Below the pieces are notes generated by a model. That model was not told where the DNA came from, made no database searches, and saw only the letters and a list, made by a program, of their open reading frames with translations. The translations under genes and the position numbers were made by a program. From Lachnospiraceae bacterium AM93-12TA (lineage in GTDB: Bacteria; Bacillota; Clostridia; Lachnospirales; Lachnospiraceae), in contig JAQERH010000019.1 in the NCBI GenBank assembly GCA_027698105.1, positions 1 to 60,099 on the forward strand: a DNA stretch of 60,099 bases, in the 5' to 3' direction. This document shows positions 33,546 to 42,004 of the stretch, piece after piece; position 1 is the first letter of the stretch, and each line of letters opens with the position of its first letter.

Positions 33546-34154
33546 CTACTGTGCAGCGCAGCTGGTATAGAAATATACAGCTGCATTTACTGCGTTTGTC
33601 ACTGCGGTAGAAGTAACGGTAGCACCGCTGATTGCCTGAATCTGGGCATCTCCGGAGGCTGCCGTCTTTGTCACCTCAAAGGTCTGGGCCGGTCTGCCGT
33701 CAAACTGGTCTTTGAATGCAGGCTCCTTTGCCTTCATACCAAGTCCTGGAGTATCGCTGATAGCTAAAAATCCCACGCCTGTGATGGTTCCGTCTGATGT
33801 AATTCCCACAGAAATCTGTACATCTCCGCCGTAGCTCTCAGAGGATGTGGATGTCACTAAATAGCCAATCACAGAGCCGCTGGCATCAACTGCTTCCATA
33901 GCTCCGTCAATGCGAACCTTTCCAAAGCCCTGTCCAGCCAGATCCTCTGCTGCAGCTGCCGCCTTTTCAGTCAGCTCAGCTGTCTCCTTAAAGTCAGCTG
34001 CGTCAGGATATACCTCTCGATAGGTAGCTGTGGCAGCCGCCTGCTGGGCCTTGGCAATTGGCTCTAACGTAATATCATGTACGCCGCCCAGGCAGAAACC
34101 TGCCACAAGGGTAATAACAAACAGAATAAATGTATCCTTTAAAATTCCCTTCAT
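33546..34154 (-). CDS. rnfG: RnfG, FMN-binding subunit
   Basis: 202 residues with one N-terminal membrane helix (TFILFVITLVAGFCLGGVHD) and an FMN-binding domain. The covalent FMN attachment motif is DAQIQAISGATVTSTAV, where the Thr of SGAT(V/T)S is the flavin-linked residue. It overlaps the rnfD stop by one base (TAATG). Confidence 0.94.
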   Translation of the reverse strand: MKGILKDTFILFVITLVAGFCLGGVHDITLEPIAKAQQAAATATYREVYPDAADFKETAELTEKAAAAAEDLAGQGFGKVRIDGAMEAVDASGSVIGYLVTSTSSESYGGDVQISVGITSDGTITGVGFLAISDTPGLGMKAKEPAFKDQFDGRPAQTFEVTKTAASGDAQIQAISGATVTSTAVTNAVNAAVYFYTSCAAQ

Positions 34155-35092
34155 TATTTTTTAGCCCCCTTTCCGAATGCCTTTGGAAGTGTCACTTTCT
34201 CAATCAGCGGCACGAAAAGGTTTCCTAAAATGATTGCGTAGGATACTCCCTCCGGAGATGCGCCCCACAGGCGGAAAATACCGGTCAGAATACCTAAAAA
34301 CAGGCCATACACAATCTGTCCCTTTTTCGTCAGAGGACTTGTTACATAATCTGTAGCCATAAAGAAGGCTCCGAAGATAAGACCGCCGGCACATACCTCT
34401 TTCACTGCATAGGTAATATCAAAGCCGCCGAACAGGAAGATAAACACAGCCACGGTTCCTATGTAAATCAGAGGAATCCTTGGGCTGATGACCTTCCTTG
34501 CGATCATATAGACAGCACCGATTAACAGCGCAATCACAGAAACTTCACCAATCGCTCCAGGAACACGTCCTACGATTAAGGACATAAGATCCACATCGTT
34601 TCCAGCTCTCATAGCTGCCAGAGGAGTCGCTCCGGACAGACTGTCAAAGCCAAGCTTTGCAGAAGAAAAGTTATTCATGAATCCTGCAAATGAAATTAAC
34701 AGGAAGCATCTGGCTGCCAGAGCCGGGTTCATAAAGTTCTGTCCCAGTCCGCCGTACAGCTGTTTTACTACGATAATCGCGAAGATACCGCCCAGGAACG
34801 GAATCCATAACGGAATCTCCGGAGGCATATTGAGAGCCAGGATCATACCTGTAACCACAGCACTGCCATCGCTTACCGTAATTGGTTTCTTCATCAGTTT
34901 CTCATATACATACTCGGACAGCACACAGGAAACAACGGTGGCAATAAGCACCAGAAGAGCATGCATACCGAACTGCCATACACCATAAACACTGGCTGGA
35001 ATCATAGCAATCGCCACATCGAACATCAGATTCTGAGTGGTAATCTTATTCCGCACATGAGGTGATGACGATACGTTTAATAATTTTTCCAT
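34154..35092 (-). CDS. rnfD: RnfD, FMN-binding membrane subunit
   Basis: 312 residues from ATG 35092 (AGGAGG 9 bases before); an in-frame start at 35128 lies inside rnfC. Multi-helix membrane protein with DSLSGATPLAAMRAG, the covalent FMN site (Thr of SGAT), and the NMPPEIPLWIPFLGGIFAI region typical for RnfD/NqrB. Confidence 0.94.
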   Translation of the reverse strand: MEKLLNVSSSPHVRNKITTQNLMFDVAIAMIPASVYGVWQFGMHALLVLIATVVSCVLSEYVYEKLMKKPITVSDGSAVVTGMILALNMPPEIPLWIPFLGGIFAIIVVKQLYGGLGQNFMNPALAARCFLLISFAGFMNNFSSAKLGFDSLSGATPLAAMRAGNDVDLMSLIVGRVPGAIGEVSVIALLIGAVYMIARKVISPRIPLIYIGTVAVFIFLFGGFDITYAVKEVCAGGLIFGAFFMATDYVTSPLTKKGQIVYGLFLGILTGIFRLWGASPEGVSYAIILGNLFVPLIEKVTLPKAFGKGAKK

Positions 35093-35105
35093 TTCTTCAC
35101 ACCTC

Positions 35106-36431
35106 CTACTTTCTGCGGCTGGCCGCAACTGCCTTCCTCATTTCCTTAAATGCCTGTGTCAGAGGTCTCTTAGCCGGACATGCAAAGGCACAGCATCCGC
35201 ACTCCACACATTCCATGCCGTTTAAACTCTGGAAACGCTCCATATCCTCTGCAGCTGCCGCCTTCATCATCAGCGGCGGAACCAGATGCTCCGGACATAC
35301 GTCCACACAGCGTCCGCAGCGGATACACGGCGTCGGAGCCTGAGCTTTTACCTCATCCTTTGTAAAACAGGTAAGAGCGGAGGATGTCTTGGCAACCGGG
35401 AAATTCGTGCTGAATAAGGCCTGTCCCATCATAGGACCTCCGGAAATCAGCTTCTCCGGCTCTGTCTTAAATCCGCCGGCAGCCTCTACTAAGCGGTTAT
35501 AGCTGGTTCCCAGTCTCACCTCGTAGTTCTGAGGATTTGCAACTGCATCTCCTGTCACTGTGATAATTTTTCGGATCAGCGGAGTGGACTCACACACTGC
35601 ATTATAAATAGAAACAACCGTGTCAATGTTATCCACAACACATCCGGCATCTGCCGGAAGCATGGAGGAGTTAATCTCTCTCTTTGTCACTGCATAAATC
35701 AGGGTACGCTCACCGCCCTGTGGGTACTTGGTGAGAAGCGGGCATACCTCAATTCTCGGTTCATCCTTAACCAGCTCAGTCAGCTTCTTAATGGCCTCCG
35801 GCTTGTTGTTCTCAATGCCGATTACGCCTTTCGCATTGTCAAACAGCTGTAAAATCACCTTCAGGCCGCCGATAATTTTCTCCGGCTGCTCCATCATCAG
35901 TCTGTAGTCGCTGGTAAGATACGGTTCGCACTCTGCGCCGTTGACAATGATATGGTCAATGGCAGACTCATCCTTTGGAGTCAGCTTTACATGTGTAGGG
36001 AATCCGGCACCGCCCAAACCTACAATGCCCGCGCCCTTAATCATATCTCTGATTTCTTCTTTGGAAAGTTTCGTACAGTCTCTGTGCTCCCCAAAGCCTT
36101 CCACTGCATGATCCTCACCGTCATTTTCCACAATAATAGAGTCAACCATAGCTCCATTGGCAACCAGCCTAGGCTCAATTCCCTTCACTACGCCGGAAAC
36201 AGAACAGATTACATTGGCGGAGATAAAACCGCCGGCTTCTGCAATCATCTGGCCCTTAAGCACCTGGTCGCCCTTTTTCACCAGCGGACGCGCCGGAGCA
36301 CCGATATGCTGGGACAGCGGGAAAACCATCTCTTCTCCCGCTAACGGAGGCAGAACCTGAATCGGCTTGTCCTCGGACAACTCTTTGCCTTCAAAGGGAT
36401 GAATGCCGCCTATAAATGTAGCCAAACCCAT
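35106..36431 (-). CDS. rnfC: RnfC, NADH-binding subunit
   Basis: 441 residues. GGIHPFEGKELS at the N-terminus, the NADH/FMN-binding GLGGAGFPTHVKL (about residues 138-150), and two ferredoxin clusters near the C-terminus: CIRCGRCVDVCP and CVECGCCAFACP. First gene of the operon; the complex as a whole moves sodium or protons outward while transferring electrons from ferredoxin to NAD. Confidence 0.95.
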   Translation of the reverse strand: MGLATFIGGIHPFEGKELSEDKPIQVLPPLAGEEMVFPLSQHIGAPARPLVKKGDQVLKGQMIAEAGGFISANVICSVSGVVKGIEPRLVANGAMVDSIIVENDGEDHAVEGFGEHRDCTKLSKEEIRDMIKGAGIVGLGGAGFPTHVKLTPKDESAIDHIIVNGAECEPYLTSDYRLMMEQPEKIIGGLKVILQLFDNAKGVIGIENNKPEAIKKLTELVKDEPRIEVCPLLTKYPQGGERTLIYAVTKREINSSMLPADAGCVVDNIDTVVSIYNAVCESTPLIRKIITVTGDAVANPQNYEVRLGTSYNRLVEAAGGFKTEPEKLISGGPMMGQALFSTNFPVAKTSSALTCFTKDEVKAQAPTPCIRCGRCVDVCPEHLVPPLMMKAAAAEDMERFQSLNGMECVECGCCAFACPAKRPLTQAFKEMRKAVAASRRK

Positions 36432-36600
36432 TTAATAACCCTCTTTCTCTAGTTTGTTTTGCTTTTCTTTACGAAATCGTAACATCTTTTGTCACATTGT
36501 ACTGAAAAGCTCTATCTTTTAGAGTATACCATAGTGAGAAAAATTTCACAATTAAAAAATTTAAGTTCAAAGCTGGAAGTTGTGTACATTTTTGTGTACA
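36432..36600. other. rnf upstream region
   Basis: Contains the rnf promoter and, at 36581-36600, a doubled TGTGTACA motif of unknown meaning. Leader of about 85 bases with no riboswitch-like structure that I can see. Confidence 0.5.
36523..36551 (-). promoter_or_regulatory. rnf operon promoter
   Basis: Minus strand: TTGTGA (36551-36546), 17 bases, TATACT (36528-36523), with TG just before the -10. Transcription start would be about 85 bases before rnfC. Confidence 0.7.
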
Positions 36601-36888
36601 CTGAGCCAGGCACTCATGAAATGATAAGGCTTTGTCGGAGAGTTCACTCTCCAGCAAAGCCTTATCGTTTCATGAGTATGGGGCAAAGCCCCCAAGCTTC
36701 AGAACGGGCATGTTTCTAATTGAAACATGCCCGTTCTGAAGCTTGAAAGGCCTGGCTCAGGGCGGAAGGCCTGGCTCAGGGCGAAGCCGCGTAAAATCTT
36801 TGCTCGAGAACCGCAGAAGTTTTCAGCGACTAAGCTTTTGGTGGAGCGTGAAAACTTCCTGCGGTTCTCGCCTGTTCTCTTTTACGCG
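36601..36888. repeat. Array of long hairpins between rnf and sbcCD
   Basis: From left to right: outer arm CTGAGCCAGGC (36601-36611); hairpin A, a stem of about 30 bp (36612-36642/36647-36677, loop TTCA); small hairpin GGGGC-AAA-GCCCC (36680-36692); hairpin B, a perfect 23-bp stem (36694-36716/36722-36744, loop TAATT); outer arm complement GCCTGGCTCAG, present twice in an 18-bp direct repeat (36747-36764 and 36766-36783); hairpin C, 21 bp with one bulge (36805-36825/36849-36870), framed by CGCGTAAAA/TTTTACGCG (36788-36796/36880-36888). Together the first part folds as a multibranch cruciform. None has a proper T-run, so they do not look like ordinary terminators. Confidence 0.85.
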
Positions 36889-36889
36889 T

Positions 36890-39800
36890 TTATTCCGTCT
36901 CTACTCTTACCAGACTTCCCTCCTCCCCTCTCTTCACTATAATCCTTTTTTCTATCTGCTCCCTAAGTTCTGCCACATGGGAAATAATACCAATCATCCT
37001 TTTTCCTCCTGACAGCTCCTTTAACACGGCAATCGCCCTTGCTCTGGCCTCGTCATCCAGGGAACCGAATCCCTCATCAATAAAAAGAGCATCCATTTCC
37101 ACGCTGCCCGCCGTATCCTGAATCACGTCCGCCATGCCCAGGGCCATGGAAAGAGCGGCCAGAAAAGCCTCTCCGCCTGATAATGTTTTCACATTTCGAA
37201 TACTGTCTGTCTCCACACTGTAAACATCCAGATCCAGTCCCGCTTCTCCCTGGAGACTCAGGGACTCCAGATCTCTGCATTTTAAAATAAATCTGCCCTC
37301 TGTCATCCGTTTCAGCCTTCTGTTTGCCGCACTAATCATCTGCGAAAAATACTGGCGCTGTACAAAAGTCTGGAAATCCAGCCTGGCTGTCTGATTTTGT
37401 TTTCCGTCCGCAGCAGCATAAAGCGTATGAACCAGCTGATACTGTTTCATCAAAGCCTTTCTCTCCTTCAAAAGCTCTTTTACAGCTTTATATGCTTTCT
37501 CATATTCCGTTCTGGCAGCTGCTGCCTTCAAGTGGAGCGCCTTAGCCTGGGAAATCTCCTTTGAACTTTCCATAAGCTCTGCGTTTATCTCATCCTCTGC
37601 TTCCTCTGATGCCCCTTTTAAAGCCTCCTGACACTGAGAAAGCCTCTCTCTGGCTGCTGCTGTCTGTACTTCATATCTGGAAATCTCATCTGAAAGCTCC
37701 GTTCTCTCCTTTTCAGTTCTAAGGGCCTCCCTGTACTCCTTCTCATTGGAAAAACCAGAAACCCTGGCCCGTTCCGCAAACTCTGCTTTTAATGTCTCTC
37801 TCTGGGCAGACAGATTTCTTAAATTTTTCTCTTCCGCTTCCATCTGTCCTCTGAGCCTTCCATCCAGCTGCTTCAGGCGCTCTGCCTCCTGCTCTGTCTC
37901 CTGTCTGTACCGGGACAGCTGTTCCAGACGCCGGACTGCCTGAAGTCTCTGTTTCTCTGCCTCCTGTTTCTGTTCCACAGGAAGACGTTTTTTCTGTTCC
38001 TCCCATTGAGTCCTGAGACTTGCTGTCTCTGCCTGGGCCTGTCCCTCCGCTTCTTTCAGCCTTCCCTCCTGCTCTTCCAGAAAGCAGCGTGTTTCCTCCT
38101 CCCGGTGAATCAGATCTGTCAGCGCTTCCAGCCGGTCAGCTGCCTCCTTTTGCTGTTTCTCTTCCTGAAGATGCCGTTCTTTCTCCTGGACAGCCAGACT
38201 GTACAGAGCTTTCATTTCTTCCATAGCAGTTTCCAGAACAAATGCCGTCTCCTGTCTGCCAGGTTCTCTCATTTCCCTGTACATCGTCCTGCACTGTCCT
38301 GTCTCTGCGAGAAGCTCTGCCTGCAGTATCTGCACCTGCCCCGCCTGTTCCCGCAGCGTCTGATCAGCCAGATCTCTCTGTCTTTTTACATGTTCCAGTT
38401 CTTCTTCTGTCACAGGAGCAGCTGTCAGGGCTGCCGGGGAGGGATGAGCACAGGAACCGCATACAGGACAGGGAACCCCCTCTTTCAGTGCCTGAGCCAG
38501 AATTCCGGCCTGGGAACAGATAAAACGCCGGTTCATTTCATCATAGCATCTGGAAATTTTTTCATAATTGTCTGTCTCCCGCTCCAGCGCCTCCTGTTTT
38601 CCGGCCAGAACAGCCTGCTTCTCTTTCAGCTCTGCAAGGCGGATTTCAAGACTTTTTATCTGTTCAAGCCTCTCCGCTATACGTCTGAGGTTCTCCCTGC
38701 TCTTCTGAAGCAGAAGGGGAGCCTGGCTTTTCTCTTCCTGCTCTCGTTTCAGCCTGGACAGACGCGATACAGAGTCTTCTCTGTCCTCCTCTGCTTTTTT
38801 CCTGCTTTCTGATAATTTCCTGTACGCCTCCTCCGCCTGTGTCAGCCGTTTTTTCGTCCTTTCACAGCTGTCATAGAGGGGGAGCGCTTCTCTCAGCCTG
38901 GCTTCTTTCTCTAATAGAATTGGCTGTTCCCGTTCAAACTGTTCATGAGTCTCCTGTTTTTTCTGTTCTGCGCTCCTAAGTCCTTCTGCAAGCTTCAAAA
39001 GCTGTCCGGACAGGCTTTCCACGCTTTCTTTTGACTGAAGAAACGCGCTCCTGTTTGCGTTAATCTCCTCCTCCTTTGCCTGAAGCGGCAGAGCCTTCAC
39101 CGCCTGTTCCAGCTGCCTTTTTCTCCCCCTCTGGGCCTCCTGCTCTGCCTCTAATACCTGAACCAGCTCTTCTGCCCGAAGCTTCCGCTTCCGAAGCTCT
39201 GCACCTGCCCTGGCGGCTTCCAGGCGCCGTTCCAGAACAGATACCTTCTTAGCCGCCTGATCCTCCAGATCTCTGCTTTCCTTCTCCGCCTGATATCCGG
39301 CATTTAAAATTTCTTCTGCTGTCTTTAAAATTTCCTCCGGCCGGGAATCCAGGAGGCCGGAAACTTCCCTCCATTGCTGTCCCAGACAGCTCTCCTCCGG
39401 CAGCTGGAATCTGGATGCCTCCCGTTCAAAAAATCCTCTGTTTTCTTCCAGTTTTTTCGTAAGAGCACTGTTTTTCTCCCGCAGCTTCTGCTGAATGGCC
39501 CCGTAAATTCCTGTATCAAAAATCCTGGAAAAAATCTCTTTTCTCTCCTTTGAGCTGGCCAGAAGAAGTCTCATGTATTCCCCCTGGGCAATCATGGCTG
39601 TCTGAGAAAACTGATCCCTGTCAATGCCTACTACAGAGCGGATTTTTTCATTGATATCAGAAATCCGTCCAGGAAATTCCGAACCATCCGGAAGTGTCAG
39701 CGATGCCTTGGCCTGGGACAACGTCATACTGTACTCCCCGTCCTTATTTTTTCTCAGGCTTCTTCTTTGATAAGAGGGGCTTCGCACAATTTTGTACGTC

Positions 39801-40060
39801 TGCCCTCCATCAGAAAAGAGCAGCTCCACCCTGGTTTCCTGATCTGGAGGAGCCCACTGACTCCGCATCATAGGCCCTTCTCTCCTCTGACCGCTGGTTT
39901 CTCCGTAAAGGGCAAAAGCCACTGCGTCAAAAATCGTGGTTTTTCCCGCTCCCGTATCTCCTGTAATCAGAAAAATTCCATCTCCCAGCTGTTCAAAATC
40001 AATCACCGTTTCCTTTACATAAGAGCCAAAGGCAGACATGGTAAGCTTTAATGGCTTCAT
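36890..40060 (-). CDS. sbcC: SbcC, ATPase subunit of the SbcCD nuclease
   Basis: 1056 residues. N-terminal Walker A GDTGAGKTTIFDAVAFALYGET (motif at about 34-42), two very long coiled coils separated by the zinc hook CPVCGSC (about residue 528), and the C-terminal ABC signature LSGGEAFLAALSMALG with Walker B LFIDEGFGSLD. The SMC-like rod holds DNA ends, and with SbcD cuts hairpins and long palindromes. Start overlaps the sbcD stop (ATGA). Strikingly, a cluster of long inverted repeats follows its stop. Confidence 0.95.
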   Translation of the reverse strand: MKPLKLTMSAFGSYVKETVIDFEQLGDGIFLITGDTGAGKTTIFDAVAFALYGETSGQRREGPMMRSQWAPPDQETRVELLFSDGGQTYKIVRSPSYQRRSLRKNKDGEYSMTLSQAKASLTLPDGSEFPGRISDINEKIRSVVGIDRDQFSQTAMIAQGEYMRLLLASSKERKEIFSRIFDTGIYGAIQQKLREKNSALTKKLEENRGFFEREASRFQLPEESCLGQQWREVSGLLDSRPEEILKTAEEILNAGYQAEKESRDLEDQAAKKVSVLERRLEAARAGAELRKRKLRAEELVQVLEAEQEAQRGRKRQLEQAVKALPLQAKEEEINANRSAFLQSKESVESLSGQLLKLAEGLRSAEQKKQETHEQFEREQPILLEKEARLREALPLYDSCERTKKRLTQAEEAYRKLSESRKKAEEDREDSVSRLSRLKREQEEKSQAPLLLQKSRENLRRIAERLEQIKSLEIRLAELKEKQAVLAGKQEALERETDNYEKISRCYDEMNRRFICSQAGILAQALKEGVPCPVCGSCAHPSPAALTAAPVTEEELEHVKRQRDLADQTLREQAGQVQILQAELLAETGQCRTMYREMREPGRQETAFVLETAMEEMKALYSLAVQEKERHLQEEKQQKEAADRLEALTDLIHREEETRCFLEEQEGRLKEAEGQAQAETASLRTQWEEQKKRLPVEQKQEAEKQRLQAVRRLEQLSRYRQETEQEAERLKQLDGRLRGQMEAEEKNLRNLSAQRETLKAEFAERARVSGFSNEKEYREALRTEKERTELSDEISRYEVQTAAARERLSQCQEALKGASEEAEDEINAELMESSKEISQAKALHLKAAAARTEYEKAYKAVKELLKERKALMKQYQLVHTLYAAADGKQNQTARLDFQTFVQRQYFSQMISAANRRLKRMTEGRFILKCRDLESLSLQGEAGLDLDVYSVETDSIRNVKTLSGGEAFLAALSMALGMADVIQDTAGSVEMDALFIDEGFGSLDDEARARAIAVLKELSGGKRMIGIISHVAELREQIEKRIIVKRGEEGSLVRVETE

Positions 40061-41226
40061 TGCATCTCCTCCTTTGCTTCTGTGATCAGCTGTTCCATAA
40101 ACGCCTCTTCCTCCTGCGTCATTTCACTTTTCTGTACCATGGAAAAAAAGCGGCGGAATGCCTCCATAGGACTCAATACAGTCATCGGCTCTCCCTCCTC
40201 CTTCAGACTCTCCCTGGTCCTCTCATTATCAATTCTGATTTCCAGAATATGGTCATAATGCTCTCTCAGCTGTTCCCTGAAATATGCCGGTTCCTTCTCA
40301 TCTGTCAGGGTAATTCTGACAAAATCATGGCAGGACGGTTCCTCTGCCTGGCTTAACACCTCCTGCAGTGTTCCCCTGACACTTCTGACATCCTGAATCC
40401 CGGACAGCGGCAGAAAGGTTAAGGACACCGGATCCCCTTTTTTTGCAAGCTCTGCCATGACTACTGACTTTGTATGATGCTCCTCGCTGACCGAATACTT
40501 ATATGGAGAGCCACAGTATCTGACAGACTCTCTGCCTGCCTTCTGCGGGCCGTGAATATGTCCCAGCGCCGCGTAGTCAAACAGATCCAGCGCAGAAGTT
40601 CCTATTTCATCAAGCCCTCCTGCTGTGAGAACTGCTGTCTCCGACTCGCAGGTATCCGGCACACCTGTCCGGCTCACAAAAAACTGATGACAGAGAATGA
40701 CATTTCTCTCTGACGGATCAATCGCTTCCCGCTCCAGCACAGCACGGAACGCTCCGTCATAAGTGTCCTGATAATCAACTTTCTCTGCTTTGAGAAGCTG
40801 TCTGACATAGCCCGGCTTCATAAAAGGAAACAGATAAAAATTAACATTTCCCCATGAATCAGTCAGTGTAACCTTTTTCAAATGCTCCCCCTCCCTGGAC
40901 GGCGGAAAAGCCGAGAGAAAAATCCTGCCCTTTTCCAGAATCGGCCCGGCAAAACCCAGCCTGTCCGGGCTGTCATGATTTCCCGCAATAATAAGAGTTG
41001 GAATTCCCGTCCTGCTTATCTGCTCCAGAAAATTTCCAAACATGGAGAAAGCCTCTCCTGACGGAATGGATTTATCATAGATATCTCCGCATATTAAAAT
41101 AGCGTCCGGCTGGCAGGTTTCTGCATAGCCCACAATCTGAGAGAGCACCTTTTCCTGATTTTCTCTCAGGCTCCATCCATTTAGCTGCCTGCCGATATGC
41201 AGGTCTGAAAGGTGAAAAAATTTCAT
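40057..41226 (-). CDS. sbcD: SbcD, nuclease subunit of SbcCD
   Basis: 389 residues from ATG 41226 (AGGAGG region just upstream); a longer frame to 41310 has no support. Metallophosphoesterase motifs in order: LSDLHIGR, CGDIYDK, IAGNHDSPDRL, CHQFF, LGHIHGPQ. These bind the two manganese ions of Mre11-type nucleases. C-terminal capping domain follows. Confidence 0.95.
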   Translation of the reverse strand: MKFFHLSDLHIGRQLNGWSLRENQEKVLSQIVGYAETCQPDAILICGDIYDKSIPSGEAFSMFGNFLEQISRTGIPTLIIAGNHDSPDRLGFAGPILEKGRIFLSAFPPSREGEHLKKVTLTDSWGNVNFYLFPFMKPGYVRQLLKAEKVDYQDTYDGAFRAVLEREAIDPSERNVILCHQFFVSRTGVPDTCESETAVLTAGGLDEIGTSALDLFDYAALGHIHGPQKAGRESVRYCGSPYKYSVSEEHHTKSVVMAELAKKGDPVSLTFLPLSGIQDVRSVRGTLQEVLSQAEEPSCHDFVRITLTDEKEPAYFREQLREHYDHILEIRIDNERTRESLKEEGEPMTVLSPMEAFRRFFSMVQKSEMTQEEEAFMEQLITEAKEEMQ

Positions 41227-41333
41227 ACAGTTCCTCCTGGTAATTCTGCCAAACAGAAAGAATGTGCCCGGTCCGAAGCGATGTGAATTTCTCCTCCGGA
41301 TGCCGGGCATTCCCTGTTTTTATTCTTATTTTT

Positions 41334-41660
41334 CTAGTCCAGAATAATGAGCGCCATAAATACCAGATCCTGATCCGTATGATTGGCAATTCCGTGGCCG
41401 CAGCCGTCAGGCGTAAAGGTTCTTTCTCCTGCCTTTACGGTTCTTACTGTTCCATTATCATTATACTCGCCCTCGCCCTTTACAATATAGTAGGTTTCGC
41501 TCTCATTGTGGTGTACATGATAACCCAGGGCACTGCCTGCCGGGATAGTCACCTCTGCAAACATCTTGCATTTTCCGTTTAACTCTGTCTCATTTAAAAT
41601 GTGTTTAATAAAAATAGCGCCCTCGCCGCCGTTTGCCTGTTCCTTCTTTACGATTTCCAT
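41334..41660 (-). CDS. Small cupin-domain protein
   Basis: 108 residues from ATG 41660 (AAGGAGG, 7-base spacing). One cupin barrel: GYHVHHNESETYYIVKGEGE (metal-binding H-H-E) and GHGIANHTDQDLVFM (second-motif His). Such single-domain cupins often serve as sugar or small-molecule isomerases or sensors; no assignment is possible. Single gene upstream of sbcDC in the same direction. Confidence 0.85.
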   Translation of the reverse strand: MEIVKKEQANGGEGAIFIKHILNETELNGKCKMFAEVTIPAGSALGYHVHHNESETYYIVKGEGEYNDNGTVRTVKAGERTFTPDGCGHGIANHTDQDLVFMALIILD

Positions 41661-41868
41661 GATCGTTCCTCCTTCCGTTTCCAAAATCTTCTCGTTTCAT
41701 CTTATCACACTCCTGCTAAAAAAGAAAGCCTGGCATCTATGGATCCGCCCCTTGAAAATGTTCATAATTTCTTCACATCTTTTCCATACTTTTTTCACAC
41801 TATCCTGTTATGATAAAGACAATTAAAAAAGCAATTACTTTTTTAATTATAAATTCTTTTTCATACAG

Positions 41869-41905
41869 GCCGGCAGTTGGAGATGACTGCCGGCTCCTCC
41901 CTTTT
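41869..41905 (+). terminator. Hairpin with T-run
   Basis: GCCGGCAGT (41869-41877) pairs with ACTGCCGGC (41886-41894), followed on the plus strand by TCCTCCCTTTTT. No plus-strand gene ends nearby, so its role is unclear; it might insulate the cupin gene. Confidence 0.55.
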
Positions 41906-41915
41906 TACGGCATCT

Positions 41916-41980
41916 AAAAAACCGGTACAGCTTCCTGCTGCCTTCACTGGAGCACGGAACATGTACCGGTTTCTTTTATT
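41916..41980 (-). terminator. Terminator after the M20 peptidase gene
   Basis: AACCGGTACA (41920-41929) pairs with TGTACCGGTT (41962-41971) around a 32-base loop; TTTTTT follows on the minus strand. Confidence 0.7.
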
Positions 41981-42004
41981 CTTTTATTCTCTTATTTTTT
42001 ATTC

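Larger units (their letters stand above)
41661..42004. other. Intergenic region with terminators
   Basis: Holds the cupin promoter area (AT-rich, with AATTAAAAAA/TTTTTTAATT dyad 41821-41848) and two hairpins listed below. No gene seen. Confidence 0.5.

Noticed and set aside
36747..36783. Two direct repeats resembling a minimal CRISPR
   Set aside because: Only two copies with a 1-base gap and no cas genes in the window; they belong to the hairpin cluster.
38006..38812. 268-residue open frame antisense to sbcC
   Set aside because: Arises from the biased Glu/Lys/Gln codons of the coiled coil read backwards; no start signals.
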